Assembly: GCA_003240855.1 (NCBI GenBank)
Contig: QFNN01000013.1
Coordinates: 1-42,735, forward strand
DNA: 42,735 nucleotides
Direction: 5' to 3'
Origin: Sphingomonas sanxanigenens
GTDB lineage: Bacteria; Pseudomonadota; Alphaproteobacteria; Sphingomonadales; Sphingomonadaceae
The translations under genes were made by a program, and so were the position numbers. Under the pieces are notes generated by a model. That model had not been told where the DNA came from. It saw only the letters and a list, made by a program, of their open reading frames with translations, and did not search any database. Below, piece after piece: positions 15,735 through 23,960 of the stretch. Each line of letters opens with the position of its first letter. Position 1 is the first letter of the stretch.

Positions 15735-16835
15735 GTGCCCGTTCCACCCGAGTCCCGCCCGCAACACCGCATCGCCAAGCTGCTGGCCCGCGCCGGCGTT
15801 GCATCGCGGCGCGAGATTGAACGGATGATCGCCGAAGGGCGCGTTGCGCTCGACGGCAAGATACTGGAGACCCCCGCGACGGTGCTCCCCTCGCTCCGCG
15901 GCGTCACGGTGGACGGCAATCCCGTCGCCCAGCCGGAGGCCGCGCGGCTTTTTCGCTTTCACAAGCCCAAGGGCGTCCTGACCGCAGAACGCGAGCCCCG
16001 TGGCCGCCCGACCATCTATGATCGCATGCCGAGCGGGTTGCCGCGCCTCGTCCCCGTCGGACGCCTCGACCTCAACACCGAGGGGCTGTTGCTCCTTACC
16101 ACCGACGGCGGTTTGAAGCGCCAGCTTGAGCTTCCGGCAACCGGGGTCGAGCGCACCTACAGAGCGCGCGCCTATGGGCAGGTCAGCCAGGCGCAGCTTG
16201 AGGATCTGATCGAGGGCATCGAGATTGACGGCGTGCGTTATGGCCCGATCGACGCCAATCTCGAACGCCGCACCGGCGCCAATGTCTGGGTCGAGATGAA
16301 GCTGCGCGAGGGCAAAAATCGCGAGGTGCGCCGCGTGCTCGAACATCTTGGCCTCGAAGTCTCGCGCCTGATCCGCACCTCCTATGGCCCCTTCCCGCTT
16401 GCCGACCTGCCCGTGGGCGAGGTCGAGGAAGTGCGCCAGCATGAACTGGTGGCCTTCATGAAGGCGATGAAGCTGGGCGGCCCGCTGCCTACTGCGCCGC
16501 GTCAGCCCACGCCGCCGCGCGAGGGGCGTCGGCCCGCCCCCATGTCTCGTAGTCCCGAAAGGCAGGCAGAGGCCGCGCGTCCGGCCCGAAGCGGAAAGCC
16601 GGCGAGGCCGGCGCCGGGCGCGAAGCCCGCGCACGCTGAACGCCCCCCGCGCGTGGAAAAGCCGGGCAAGCCGCAACGCCCCGGTTCGTCGGCGCGCAAC
16701 GAACTGTCGACCCGCTCGGAACTGTCGACCCGCTCGGAACTGTCGCCCAAGCCCGGACGCCCGCAGCGGCCGGGCAGCCGCCCGGGGCGGCGACCGCCTT
16801 CGCGTTCCGGCCCCGCGCCCAAGCGTAGGGGCTGA
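15735..16835 (+). CDS. rRNA pseudouridine synthase (RluB/RsuA family) with long basic tail
   Basis: The 366-residue enzyme opens with an S4 RNA-binding domain (about 12-70, KLLARAGVASRREIERMI). The RsuA/RluB catalytic domain follows, with Asp112 in GRLDLNTEGLL and the later motif EGKNREVRRVLEHLG. It converts uridine to pseudouridine in rRNA; RluB-type action on 23S rRNA is most likely, but RluE/RsuA cannot be excluded. From about residue 246 to the end runs a disordered Arg/Lys/Pro-rich tail with a tandem ELSTRS repeat, probably for RNA contact. Translation starts at GTG with AAGGA 6 bases upstream. It is followed by rsmD, 3 bases after its stop. Confidence 0.93.
   Translation: MPVPPESRPQHRIAKLLARAGVASRREIERMIAEGRVALDGKILETPATVLPSLRGVTVDGNPVAQPEAARLFRFHKPKGVLTAEREPRGRPTIYDRMPSGLPRLVPVGRLDLNTEGLLLLTTDGGLKRQLELPATGVERTYRARAYGQVSQAQLEDLIEGIEIDGVRYGPIDANLERRTGANVWVEMKLREGKNREVRRVLEHLGLEVSRLIRTSYGPFPLADLPVGEVEEVRQHELVAFMKAMKLGGPLPTAPRQPTPPREGRRPAPMSRSPERQAEAARPARSGKPARPAPGAKPAHAERPPRVEKPGKPQRPGSSARNELSTRSELSTRSELSPKPGRPQRPGSRPGRRPPSRSGPAPKRRG
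16701..16745 (+). repeat. 18-base tandem repeat, 2.5 copies, inside the pseudouridine synthase tail
   Basis: Two identical 18-base units (16701-16718 and 16719-16736) and a 9-base partial third copy (16737-16745) follow one another without gaps. Each full unit encodes ELSTRS in frame. The exact DNA identity suggests recent slippage; copy number may vary between strains. Confidence 0.9.
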
Positions 16836-16838
16836 CCG

Positions 16839-17375
16839 GTGCGGATCATTGCCGGCGAATGGCGCGGTCGTTCGATTACCGCACCGGCGGGCGACGCAAC
16901 GCGCCCGACCGCTGATCGCATGCGTGAGGCGCTATTCTCGATGCTTGCGAGCCGCCTCGGCGATTTCGAGGGACTCGCGGTCGCCGATCTGTTCGCGGGC
17001 ACCGGCGCTTTGGGGCTGGAGGCGCTGTCGCGCGGCGCGGCGCGCTGCACCTTCGTCGAGCAGGATCGCGCGGCGCTGGCGGCGCTCAAGGGCAATGCCG
17101 AACGCCTCGGCGCGGGCGGTCGCGCAGCGATCCGCGCGCAGTCTGCGACCAGCTTCGTGGGCGGCCCGTTCGATCTCGTCCTGCTCGATCCGCCGTACAA
17201 CAAGGGGCTTGGCGCGCAGGCGCTGGAGCATCTGCGCAAGATCGCGGCGGTCACGTCGGCAACGCTGCTCAGTCTCGAGACCGCCAAGGGCGAGCCCGCC
17301 GATTTTCCCGGTTATGTCGTCGAGACCGATCGCACCTATGGCAAGGCGCGACTGCTTCTCCTCCGGCCCGAATAA
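16839..17375 (+). CDS. rsmD: 16S rRNA (guanine(966)-N2)-methyltransferase
   Basis: The 178-residue SAM-dependent enzyme methylates G966 of 16S rRNA. The N-terminal MRIIAGEWRGR, the RPTADRMREALF block, the SAM loop DLFAGTGALGLEALSRGA (50-67) and the catalytic DPPY (117-120) are all typical of RsmD. It begins at GTG 3 bases after the pseudouridine synthase stop, so two rRNA modification enzymes are co-expressed. It converges on the phosphate transporter across 15 bases. Confidence 0.95.
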   Translation: MRIIAGEWRGRSITAPAGDATRPTADRMREALFSMLASRLGDFEGLAVADLFAGTGALGLEALSRGAARCTFVEQDRAALAALKGNAERLGAGGRAAIRAQSATSFVGGPFDLVLLDPPYNKGLGAQALEHLRKIAAVTSATLLSLETAKGEPADFPGYVVETDRTYGKARLLLLRPE

Positions 17376-17390
17376 GCGCCGCGCAGGCGC
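17376..17390. terminator. Small hairpin between convergent rsmD and the phosphate transporter gene
   Basis: The 15 bases between the two stops form a perfect 5-base-pair inverted repeat, GCGCC and GGCGC, with a 5-base loop. They fill the whole convergent gap. No T-run follows on either side, so termination is only suggested by position. Confidence 0.3.
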
Positions 17391-19028
17391 CTACTTCATC
17401 CCGAAGGCGTGAACTGCGCCGAGGAACAGGGCGTAGAGCGAACCCGAAAGCACGATCGCCGCAGGCAGCGTCGTCACCCAGGTGAGCGCGATGCGGCGGA
17501 TCGTTCCCGCCTGCAGGCCCGCCGGATTGCCGACCGCCGCGCCGGCGACGCCGCTCGACAGGATATGCGTGGTCGAAACCGGCAGCCCCTTCACCTGCGC
17601 GAGCAGGATCGTGCTGGCCGCCATCAGCTCGGCCGCCGCGCCCATGGCGTAGCTCATGTGGCGCTTGCCAATGCGCTGGCCCACCGTCACCACGATGCGC
17701 TTCCAGCCGACCATGGTGCCGAGGCCGAGCGCAAGCGCCACGGCGACCTTCACCCAGGTCGGGATGAAGCGCGTGCTGCTCTCAAGCTGCTTGCGATAAT
17801 CGACGAGAATCTTGTCCTGCCCGCCGGGGAAGCGCCTGGCGGCCTTCTCGCCATCCTTGGTCAGCAGGTTCAGCGTATCCTGCGTCAGATACATGTCGTT
17901 GCGCAGGTTGGCGGTCGCCGCCGCCGGTACGCGCGCCAGCGAACCATAGCCGGTCAGACGCGTGTCGATGTCGCCCGACAGCGTGGCGAGCGCGCCATAG
18001 ACCGCCGGCTTGTCGACGGCGCGGTGGCGCAGCCCGTCGCGCAGCGTTTCGCGCGCGAGTTCGGGGTTTGCCGCCACGACGCCGCCCGCGTGGATCTGAA
18101 AGACGTTGCGCGCCGCTTCAGCGCTCTGGACGAAGGCCGGAGTCGCGCTGTCGGGCATCGTGCGGTTGAGCGCATAGGCGGTGGGCGCGACGCCGATCAG
18201 GATCAGCATGATCAGGCCCATGCCCTTCTGCCCGTCATTGCCGCCATGGGCGAAGGACACGGCGGTGCAGGTGAAGATCAGCAACGCGCGGATCGGCCCC
18301 GGCGGCGGCGCGCCTTCCTTGGGCTCCTCGAACATCGCCTTGTTCCTGATGAACAGGCGCATCGCGTAGATCAGCAGCATCGCGCCGATGAAGCCGAGCA
18401 GCGGACTGAACAGCAAAGCGGCGAGCACACTCTGCGCCTGTCCCCAATCGACGCCCGACGTGCCGCTGGCGCCCGAGGACATCAACTGGTTGGCGATGCC
18501 GACGCCCATGATCGATCCAATCAGCGCGTGGCTCGACGAATTGGGGATGCCGAAATACCAGGTGCCCAGATTCCAGGCGACGGCGGCGATCAGCAGCGCG
18601 AAAATCATCGCGAAGCCCGACGCGCTGCCTACCTGCAGGATCAGGTCGACGGGCAACAGCGTGATGATGCTGTAGGCGACCGCGCCGGTCGAGGTCAGCA
18701 CGCCGAGGAAATTGAATGCGCCGGACCATATCACGGCCGCCAGCGGGGGCATCGAATTGGTGTAGATGACGGTGGCGACAGCATTCGCCGTATCGTGGAA
18801 ACCGTTCACGAACTCGAAGCCGAGCGCGATCAGCAGCGCAAGGCCGAGGAACAGGAAAGCGCCGAGGGCAAGTTGCTCGCCCACCTGCTGCGTGTCGTTG
18901 AACACGCTGATCCCTGCGTAGATCAGGCCCCCCGTGATCGCGAACAGAAACGCGATGATCGTCGCCGGGTGAACGCCTTTGTCGAGCCCGTTCGCAAATG
19001 AATCGGCGTCGGCGGTAGTAGCTGTCAT
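17391..19028 (-). CDS. PiT-family inorganic phosphate transporter with large central insert
   Basis: The 545-residue membrane protein has both halves of the PiT signature: GFEFVNGFHDTANAVAT (70-86) in the first and HGGNDGQKGMG (261-271) in the second. Family members bring phosphate into the cell, usually as a metal-phosphate complex, driven by protons or sodium. Between about residues 288 and 420, the hydrophobic helices are interrupted by a hydrophilic segment, which makes it longer than E. coli PitA (about 500). No PhoU-like gene is next to it. It starts 134 bases from the divergent uvrD start. Confidence 0.93.
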   Translation of the reverse strand: MTATTADADSFANGLDKGVHPATIIAFLFAITGGLIYAGISVFNDTQQVGEQLALGAFLFLGLALLIALGFEFVNGFHDTANAVATVIYTNSMPPLAAVIWSGAFNFLGVLTSTGAVAYSIITLLPVDLILQVGSASGFAMIFALLIAAVAWNLGTWYFGIPNSSSHALIGSIMGVGIANQLMSSGASGTSGVDWGQAQSVLAALLFSPLLGFIGAMLLIYAMRLFIRNKAMFEEPKEGAPPPGPIRALLIFTCTAVSFAHGGNDGQKGMGLIMLILIGVAPTAYALNRTMPDSATPAFVQSAEAARNVFQIHAGGVVAANPELARETLRDGLRHRAVDKPAVYGALATLSGDIDTRLTGYGSLARVPAAATANLRNDMYLTQDTLNLLTKDGEKAARRFPGGQDKILVDYRKQLESSTRFIPTWVKVAVALALGLGTMVGWKRIVVTVGQRIGKRHMSYAMGAAAELMAASTILLAQVKGLPVSTTHILSSGVAGAAVGNPAGLQAGTIRRIALTWVTTLPAAIVLSGSLYALFLGAVHAFGMK

Positions 19029-19137
19029 GTTGTTGGTGTTGCCCTAATAGCTGACTGCGCCCTTACCGTTCGCGGAACGATCGGACAAGTCGCGAATTGC
19101 CGCCGATGGTCTCATGGTGGTTGCCCCGGCGCTTCGC

Positions 19138-19152
19138 GTTCCCTAACTGTTC
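19138..19152 (+). promoter_or_regulatory. SOS (LexA) box upstream of uvrD/pcrA
   Basis: The bases read GTTC-CCTAACT-GTTC, an exact match to the alphaproteobacterial LexA operator GTTC-N7-GTTC. The site ends 10 bases before the helicase ATG at 19163, so bound LexA would block transcription start or early elongation. This placement also argues that translation begins at 19163 and not at the upstream in-frame ATG at 19097. Confidence 0.8.
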
Positions 19153-19162
19153 GCGCGTGACC

Positions 19163-21433
19163 ATGCCTGCTCCCACTCCCATCGACCCGCCTTATCTGAA
19201 GGGTCTTAACGAGCCGCAGCGCGCCGCCGTGCTGACGACCGAAGGGCCTGTTCTGGTCCTTGCCGGCGCGGGCACGGGCAAGACGGCGGCGCTCACTGCG
19301 CGCCTCGCGCACCTGCTGTTCACCCGCAAGGCTTGGCCGTCCGAGATTCTCGCGGTCACCTTCACCAACAAGGCCGCGCGCGAAATGCGCGAGCGAGTCG
19401 GCCGCCTTGTCGGCGAGGCCGTCGAAGGCATGCCCTGGCTCGGCACCTTCCACGCCATTTGCGCGCGGATGCTGCGCCGTCATGCCGAGCTGGTCGGGCT
19501 CCAGTCCAACTTTACGATTCTCGATACGGACGACCAGCTTCGCCTGATGAAGCAGTTGATCCAGGCGGAAGGCATAGACGAGAAGCGCTGGCCCGCGCGC
19601 CAGCTTGGCGGCCTTATCGATCGCTGGAAGAACCGGGGGCTTACCCCGGCCGAAATCGACGCCGGCGAAAGCGAGCATTATGCGAACGGGAAGGGCCAGG
19701 CGCTCTACGCCGCCTACCAGGATCGGCTGCGCACGCTCAATGCGTGCGATTTCGGCGATCTGCTGCTCCACATGCTGACCATATTGAAGCGGGATCGCGA
19801 CGTGCTGGAACAATATCAGCAACGCTTCCGCTACATCATGGTCGACGAATATCAGGATACCAACAGCGCGCAGTATCTCTGGCTCCGTCTGCTCGCCCAG
19901 ACGCGCAAGAATATCTGCTGCGTCGGTGATGACGATCAGTCCATCTATTCGTGGCGTGGGGCCGAAGTGGCCAACATATTGCGGTTCGAGCAGGATTTTC
20001 CGGGCGCCACGATCATCCGGCTCGAGCAGAATTATCGTTCGACCCCGCATATTCTCGCCGCCGCGTCGGGGGTGATCGCCAATAATGGCGGCCGCCTCGG
20101 CAAAACGCTGTGGACGGAGTCAGGCGAAGGCGAGAAGGTGAAAGTGCTTGGCGTCTGGGACGGCCCGGAGGAAGCGCGCCGCGTCGGCGAGCTTGTCGAG
20201 GAGGCCGAGCGGCGTGGCGAACGGATCGACGACATCGCCATCCTCGTCCGCGCCCAGCACCAGACCCGCGAGTTCGAGGATCGCTTCATCGCGATCGGCC
20301 TGCCCTACCGCATCGTCGGCGGCTTCCGCTTTTACGAGCGCGCGGAGATCAGGGATGCGCTCGCCTATCTCCGCCTCGTCAACCAGCCCGCCGACGACCT
20401 TGCCTTCGAGCGCATCGTCAACACGCCAAAGCGCGGTCTGGGCGACAAGGCGGTCGAGAAGCTCCACCGCCTCGCCCGCGCCGAGGGGATTCCCCTCGCC
20501 TTCGCCGCCGCACGCATACTCGATACTGACGAACTGACCGGCGCGGCGCGGCGCAATCTGGGCGCTTTCGTCGGCGATCTTGCGCGCTGGCGCGATTTGT
20601 CCGCCAGCGAACCCCATGCCGAGCTTGCCCGCCGGATCCTTGAGGAAAGCGGCTATACCGCGATGCTCCAGGCCGATCGCAGCCCCGAATCCGCGGGTCG
20701 CCTCGAAAACCTCGCCGAGCTTGCCCGCGCGATGGAGGAGTATGAGACGCTCGGCGCTTTCCTCGAACATGTCAGCCTCGTCATGGACAATGACGCGCAG
20801 GCCGAAGGCGCCAAGCTAACGATCATGACCATCCACGCCGCCAAGGGGCTTGAGTTCGGCTCCGTTTTTCTCGTGGGGTGGGAGGAAGGCATTTTTCCCT
20901 CGCAGCGCGCATTGGACGAAGGCGGGCTCGCCAGCCTCGAGGAGGAACGCCGCCTCGCCTACGTCGCGATCACGCGCGCGCGGCACAAGGCCTTCATCTT
21001 TCACGCCGCCAATCGCCGCATCTACGGCCAGTGGACATCAAGCATCCCCAGCCGTTTCATCGCCGAACTCCCCGCCGCGCATATCGAGAGCGAGACGAGC
21101 ATGACCGGCGGCGAAAGCCTGTGGCGCGCCAACTGGTCCGAACGCGCCGACCCTTTCGCCAATGTAGCGCGCGGATCGGGGCGCGGCCCGGGCTGGCAAC
21201 GCGCGTCGACCCCTGGCCAGTTCGTCCGCGAGCCGACCCGTATCGTCGAAGCGCGCGCCAGCAGCGTCAGCCTTGGCGCGAAGGCGCGCACCGATCTGTC
21301 GATCGGCCAGCGCGTATTTCACCAGAAATTCGGCTATGGCGCGATCGCCGCGATCGAAGGGAACAAGCTGGAAATCGATTTCGAGACCGCAGGCCGCAAA
21401 CGCGTGATGGACAGTTTCGTCACGGCGGGGTGA
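19163..21433 (+). CDS. UvrD/PcrA-type ATP-dependent DNA helicase (SF1A)
   Basis: The 756-residue helicase has the full SF1 motif set: Q motif (LNEPQRAAV), Walker A AGAGTGKT (34-41), TFTNKAAREM, VDEYQDTN (227-234), QSIYSWRGA, QNYRS, the TIHAAKGLEF block and VAITRAR. A Tudor-like C-terminal patch (VFHQKFGYGAI) is typical of UvrD and PcrA, where it contacts RNA polymerase. These helicases unwind DNA 3' to 5' in nucleotide excision and mismatch repair and clear RecA filaments. The gene name (uvrD or pcrA) cannot be settled by eye. An exact SOS box lies just before the start, so damage induction is expected. Confidence 0.95.
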   Translation: MPAPTPIDPPYLKGLNEPQRAAVLTTEGPVLVLAGAGTGKTAALTARLAHLLFTRKAWPSEILAVTFTNKAAREMRERVGRLVGEAVEGMPWLGTFHAICARMLRRHAELVGLQSNFTILDTDDQLRLMKQLIQAEGIDEKRWPARQLGGLIDRWKNRGLTPAEIDAGESEHYANGKGQALYAAYQDRLRTLNACDFGDLLLHMLTILKRDRDVLEQYQQRFRYIMVDEYQDTNSAQYLWLRLLAQTRKNICCVGDDDQSIYSWRGAEVANILRFEQDFPGATIIRLEQNYRSTPHILAAASGVIANNGGRLGKTLWTESGEGEKVKVLGVWDGPEEARRVGELVEEAERRGERIDDIAILVRAQHQTREFEDRFIAIGLPYRIVGGFRFYERAEIRDALAYLRLVNQPADDLAFERIVNTPKRGLGDKAVEKLHRLARAEGIPLAFAAARILDTDELTGAARRNLGAFVGDLARWRDLSASEPHAELARRILEESGYTAMLQADRSPESAGRLENLAELARAMEEYETLGAFLEHVSLVMDNDAQAEGAKLTIMTIHAAKGLEFGSVFLVGWEEGIFPSQRALDEGGLASLEEERRLAYVAITRARHKAFIFHAANRRIYGQWTSSIPSRFIAELPAAHIESETSMTGGESLWRANWSERADPFANVARGSGRGPGWQRASTPGQFVREPTRIVEARASSVSLGAKARTDLSIGQRVFHQKFGYGAIAAIEGNKLEIDFETAGRKRVMDSFVTAG

Positions 21434-21491
21434 GAAACTCCGCGATCATCCGCCCTTCCCAATTTTTCACCAGCGCCTATTGAGGCTTGCC

Positions 21492-22667
21492 ATGCAAACG
21501 CAAGCCGAAGTCGATCGTCTGCTCCGTGAGGGCGTCGCCGCCATGCAGCGGGGCGATCCGCATGCGGCGCGTGCGCATTTCGAGCATGTCGGTTCGCTGC
21601 AGGGCGTGGCTCCGCCCTATCTGTTGATCGCCCAGTCGTGCCGGGCGCTTGGCGATGAGGCGGCGGAGGCGCAGGCGCTCGATGCGCTGCTCGCCGGGCA
21701 GCCGCGCCACCTGCGCGGCCTCCTGATGAAGGGCGACGCCGCCGTCCGGCGCGGCGACGATCGCGCGGCCACCAGCTTCTACCAGTCGGCGCTTGCGAGC
21801 GCTTCGCTGTCCGCCAATATTCCGCAGACTCTCGCCGCCGAGCTTGGCCGCGCACAGGCTTTCCTCGAAGGCGCGAGCGGGCGTTACGAGACGCATCTGA
21901 TCGATCATCTCGAAGCCGCCGGCTTCGGCGGAGAACGCCTTGCTCCCGCCGTCCGCCGCGCGCTCGACGTGTTGACCGGAAAGCGCCAAGTCTATCTTCA
22001 GCAGCCCAACAGCTTCTATTATCCGGGCCTGCCCAATATCGAATTTTACGAGCGCGAGCGCTTCGCGGACTGGCTGCCGGCGGTCGAGGCCGCCACCCCG
22101 GCGATCCGCGCCGAACTGGAAGCAGTCATGCGCGACGACGGCGACTTTCCCGCCTATGTCGAGGCGCGCGCCGACCGGCCGCGTTCGTCCAGCCCGCTGC
22201 TTGAGGATCCGAGCTGGGGCGCTTTTCACCTCTGGCGCGCGGGCGAGCGCGTCGCGGGCAATGTCGAGCGTTGCCCCGCAACGATGGCGGCGCTTGAGCA
22301 CGCCCCCATCCCGCTGATCGCCGGCCGCTCGCCGATGGCGCTCTTTTCGCTGCTCAAGCCCGGAACGCATATTCAGCCGCATCATGGCCTTATCAACACC
22401 CGGCTCATCTGCCATATTCCGTTGATCGCGCCGGCCGATTGCGCGCTGCGCGTCGGCGCGGAGACGCGCGCCTGGCGCGAGGGTGAAGCGCTGATCTTCG
22501 ACGATTCGATCGAACATGAAGCGTGGAACCGCTCGAACCGGACGCGCGTCATCCTGCTGTTCGAGATTTGGCGACCGGAGCTTTCGATCGAAGAACGCGC
22601 AAGCCTGACGGCGCTTTACGAGGCGATTGGCGCTTATGGCGGCGTCCCCGCAGAAGAAGCGCTCTGA
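21492..22667 (+). CDS. Aspartyl/asparaginyl beta-hydroxylase (AspH/LpxO-type) with TPR-like N-terminus
   Basis: This 391-residue protein has helical TPR-like repeats over about 1-130 (A-x-A-x-x-x-F patterns around 25-31 and 93-99). The C-terminal double-stranded beta-helix shows FSLLKPGTHIQPHHG, R304, H308 and DDSIEHEAWN, so H298 and H342 are the probable iron ligands and the arginines bind 2-oxoglutarate. Family members hydroxylate Asp/Asn in EGF-like domains (AspH) or fatty chains of lipid A (LpxO). Start 21492 is preferred because TGAGG lies 6 bases upstream. It sits 58 bases after uvrD and 6 bases before an MFS exporter gene. The substrate is unknown. Confidence 0.86.
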   Translation: MQTQAEVDRLLREGVAAMQRGDPHAARAHFEHVGSLQGVAPPYLLIAQSCRALGDEAAEAQALDALLAGQPRHLRGLLMKGDAAVRRGDDRAATSFYQSALASASLSANIPQTLAAELGRAQAFLEGASGRYETHLIDHLEAAGFGGERLAPAVRRALDVLTGKRQVYLQQPNSFYYPGLPNIEFYERERFADWLPAVEAATPAIRAELEAVMRDDGDFPAYVEARADRPRSSSPLLEDPSWGAFHLWRAGERVAGNVERCPATMAALEHAPIPLIAGRSPMALFSLLKPGTHIQPHHGLINTRLICHIPLIAPADCALRVGAETRAWREGEALIFDDSIEHEAWNRSNRTRVILLFEIWRPELSIEERASLTALYEAIGAYGGVPAEEAL

Positions 22668-22673
22668 AGCTCC

Positions 22674-23960
22674 ATGAGCAAGCCCCCGCATCCTTTCAGC
22701 TTCCCAGACTTTCGCGCCTATTTCGTGGCGCGGCTGAGCAGCACGCTGGCGCAGATGGCGATGGTCATCGTCATCGGCTGGCAGGTTTACGATCTCGCGC
22801 GCAGCCAGCTTGGCATGAGCCCCAGGGAGGCGGCGTTTCAGCTCGGGCTGATCGGCGTGGCGCAGTTCGCTCCGCTCGCGGTGCTGACCCTGGTCGTCGG
22901 CTGGGTCGCCGATCGCGTCGACCGGCGCTGGATCGCCCGTGCGTCGGTGGCGCTTGAGGCCCTTTGCGCCGCCGCGCTCGCGATCCTGACCGCAACGGAC
23001 GCCATCAACCTCCCGGCGTTGTTCGTCGTGGCGGCGCTGCTTGGCGTCGCCCGCGCTTTCGCCAGTCCCGCGCTCCAGGCGCTGTCGCCCAATCTCGTCC
23101 CGCCCGCCGTGCTTCCCACCGCGATCGCGGTCAGCTCGATCGCGTGGCAGAGTGGGTCGGTGCTCGGGCCGGCGATGGGCGGCCTGCTTTATGCCGGCCA
23201 TCACAGCCTGCCTTATACAGTCTCGTTCGGGCTGTTTTTCCTCTCCTTCCTTGCGCTGATGACGATCGGCCCGGTGAAGCGCACCACGCTCGCCGCCGCC
23301 GCGCCCTGGCGGCAGATGATCGAAGGGTTGCACTATGTGCGCCGCAATCGCCTCGTTCTCGGTGCTATCTCGCTCGATCTCTTCGCCGTCCTGCTCGGCG
23401 GCGCGACCGCGATGCTGCCCATCTATGCGCGCGACATCCTGCACGTCGGACCCGAAGGATTGGGCGAGCTGCGCGCGGCCCCCGCAGCAGGCGCTATGTT
23501 GATGGGGCTTTTCTTCGCGGTCCGCCCGATGAAGAATCATGTCGGCTACAAGCTGCTTTTTGCGGTCGGGGTGTTCGGCGGCGCGACGATGGTATTCGGA
23601 TGGTCGCGCTCAATGCCGCTGTCGCTGCTCATGCTCGCCCTGCTCGGCGCGGCCGACATGACCTCGGTCTATGTCCGACAGTCGTTGATCCAGCTTTACA
23701 CGCCGGATGCCATGCGTGGGCGCGTCGGCGCTGTATCGACGCTGTTCGTTTCCGGGTCGAACGAGCTTGGCGAAGCGGAGTCCGGTTTCCTCGCGGCGCT
23801 TGTCGGCCCGGTGGCGGCTGTCGTGGCGGGCGGAATAGGATCAATTCTGGTCGCCATGCTATGGGCGAAATGGTTCCCCGAATTGCGCAATGCGCGTAGC
23901 TTTGCCGCACCAACTTCTCTCGAAGACGTTCCCATCAAGGAGACAAAAGATGAAGGCTGA
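22674..23960 (+). CDS. MFS transporter, EntS-like (MFS_3) exporter
   Basis: A 428-residue 12-helix MFS protein. It starts with FPDFRAYFVARLSSTLAQMAMVIVIGW, has the MFS loop signature VGWVADRVDRRWIARAS after the second helix pair, and RQSLIQLYTPDAMRGRVGAV in the second half. These are typical of the MFS_3 exporter group, which includes the enterobactin exporter EntS and several drug exporters. No siderophore genes lie nearby, so the cargo is unknown. It follows the AspH-type gene by 6 bases and overlaps cysK by 11 bases, making a co-transcribed run. Confidence 0.88.
   Translation: MSKPPHPFSFPDFRAYFVARLSSTLAQMAMVIVIGWQVYDLARSQLGMSPREAAFQLGLIGVAQFAPLAVLTLVVGWVADRVDRRWIARASVALEALCAAALAILTATDAINLPALFVVAALLGVARAFASPALQALSPNLVPPAVLPTAIAVSSIAWQSGSVLGPAMGGLLYAGHHSLPYTVSFGLFFLSFLALMTIGPVKRTTLAAAAPWRQMIEGLHYVRRNRLVLGAISLDLFAVLLGGATAMLPIYARDILHVGPEGLGELRAAPAAGAMLMGLFFAVRPMKNHVGYKLLFAVGVFGGATMVFGWSRSMPLSLLMLALLGAADMTSVYVRQSLIQLYTPDAMRGRVGAVSTLFVSGSNELGEAESGFLAALVGPVAAVVAGGIGSILVAMLWAKWFPELRNARSFAAPTSLEDVPIKETKDEG

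Noticed and set aside
17409..19001. Open plus-strand frame of 530 codons
   Set aside because: Antisense to the phosphate transporter, whose motifs are clear; composition is that of a shadow frame.
21477..23540. Open minus-strand frame of 687 codons
   Set aside because: It lies opposite the AspH-type and MFS genes, which have clear family motifs; the translation is Arg/Ala/Gln/Asp-rich without any domain, typical of antisense frames in GC-rich DNA.
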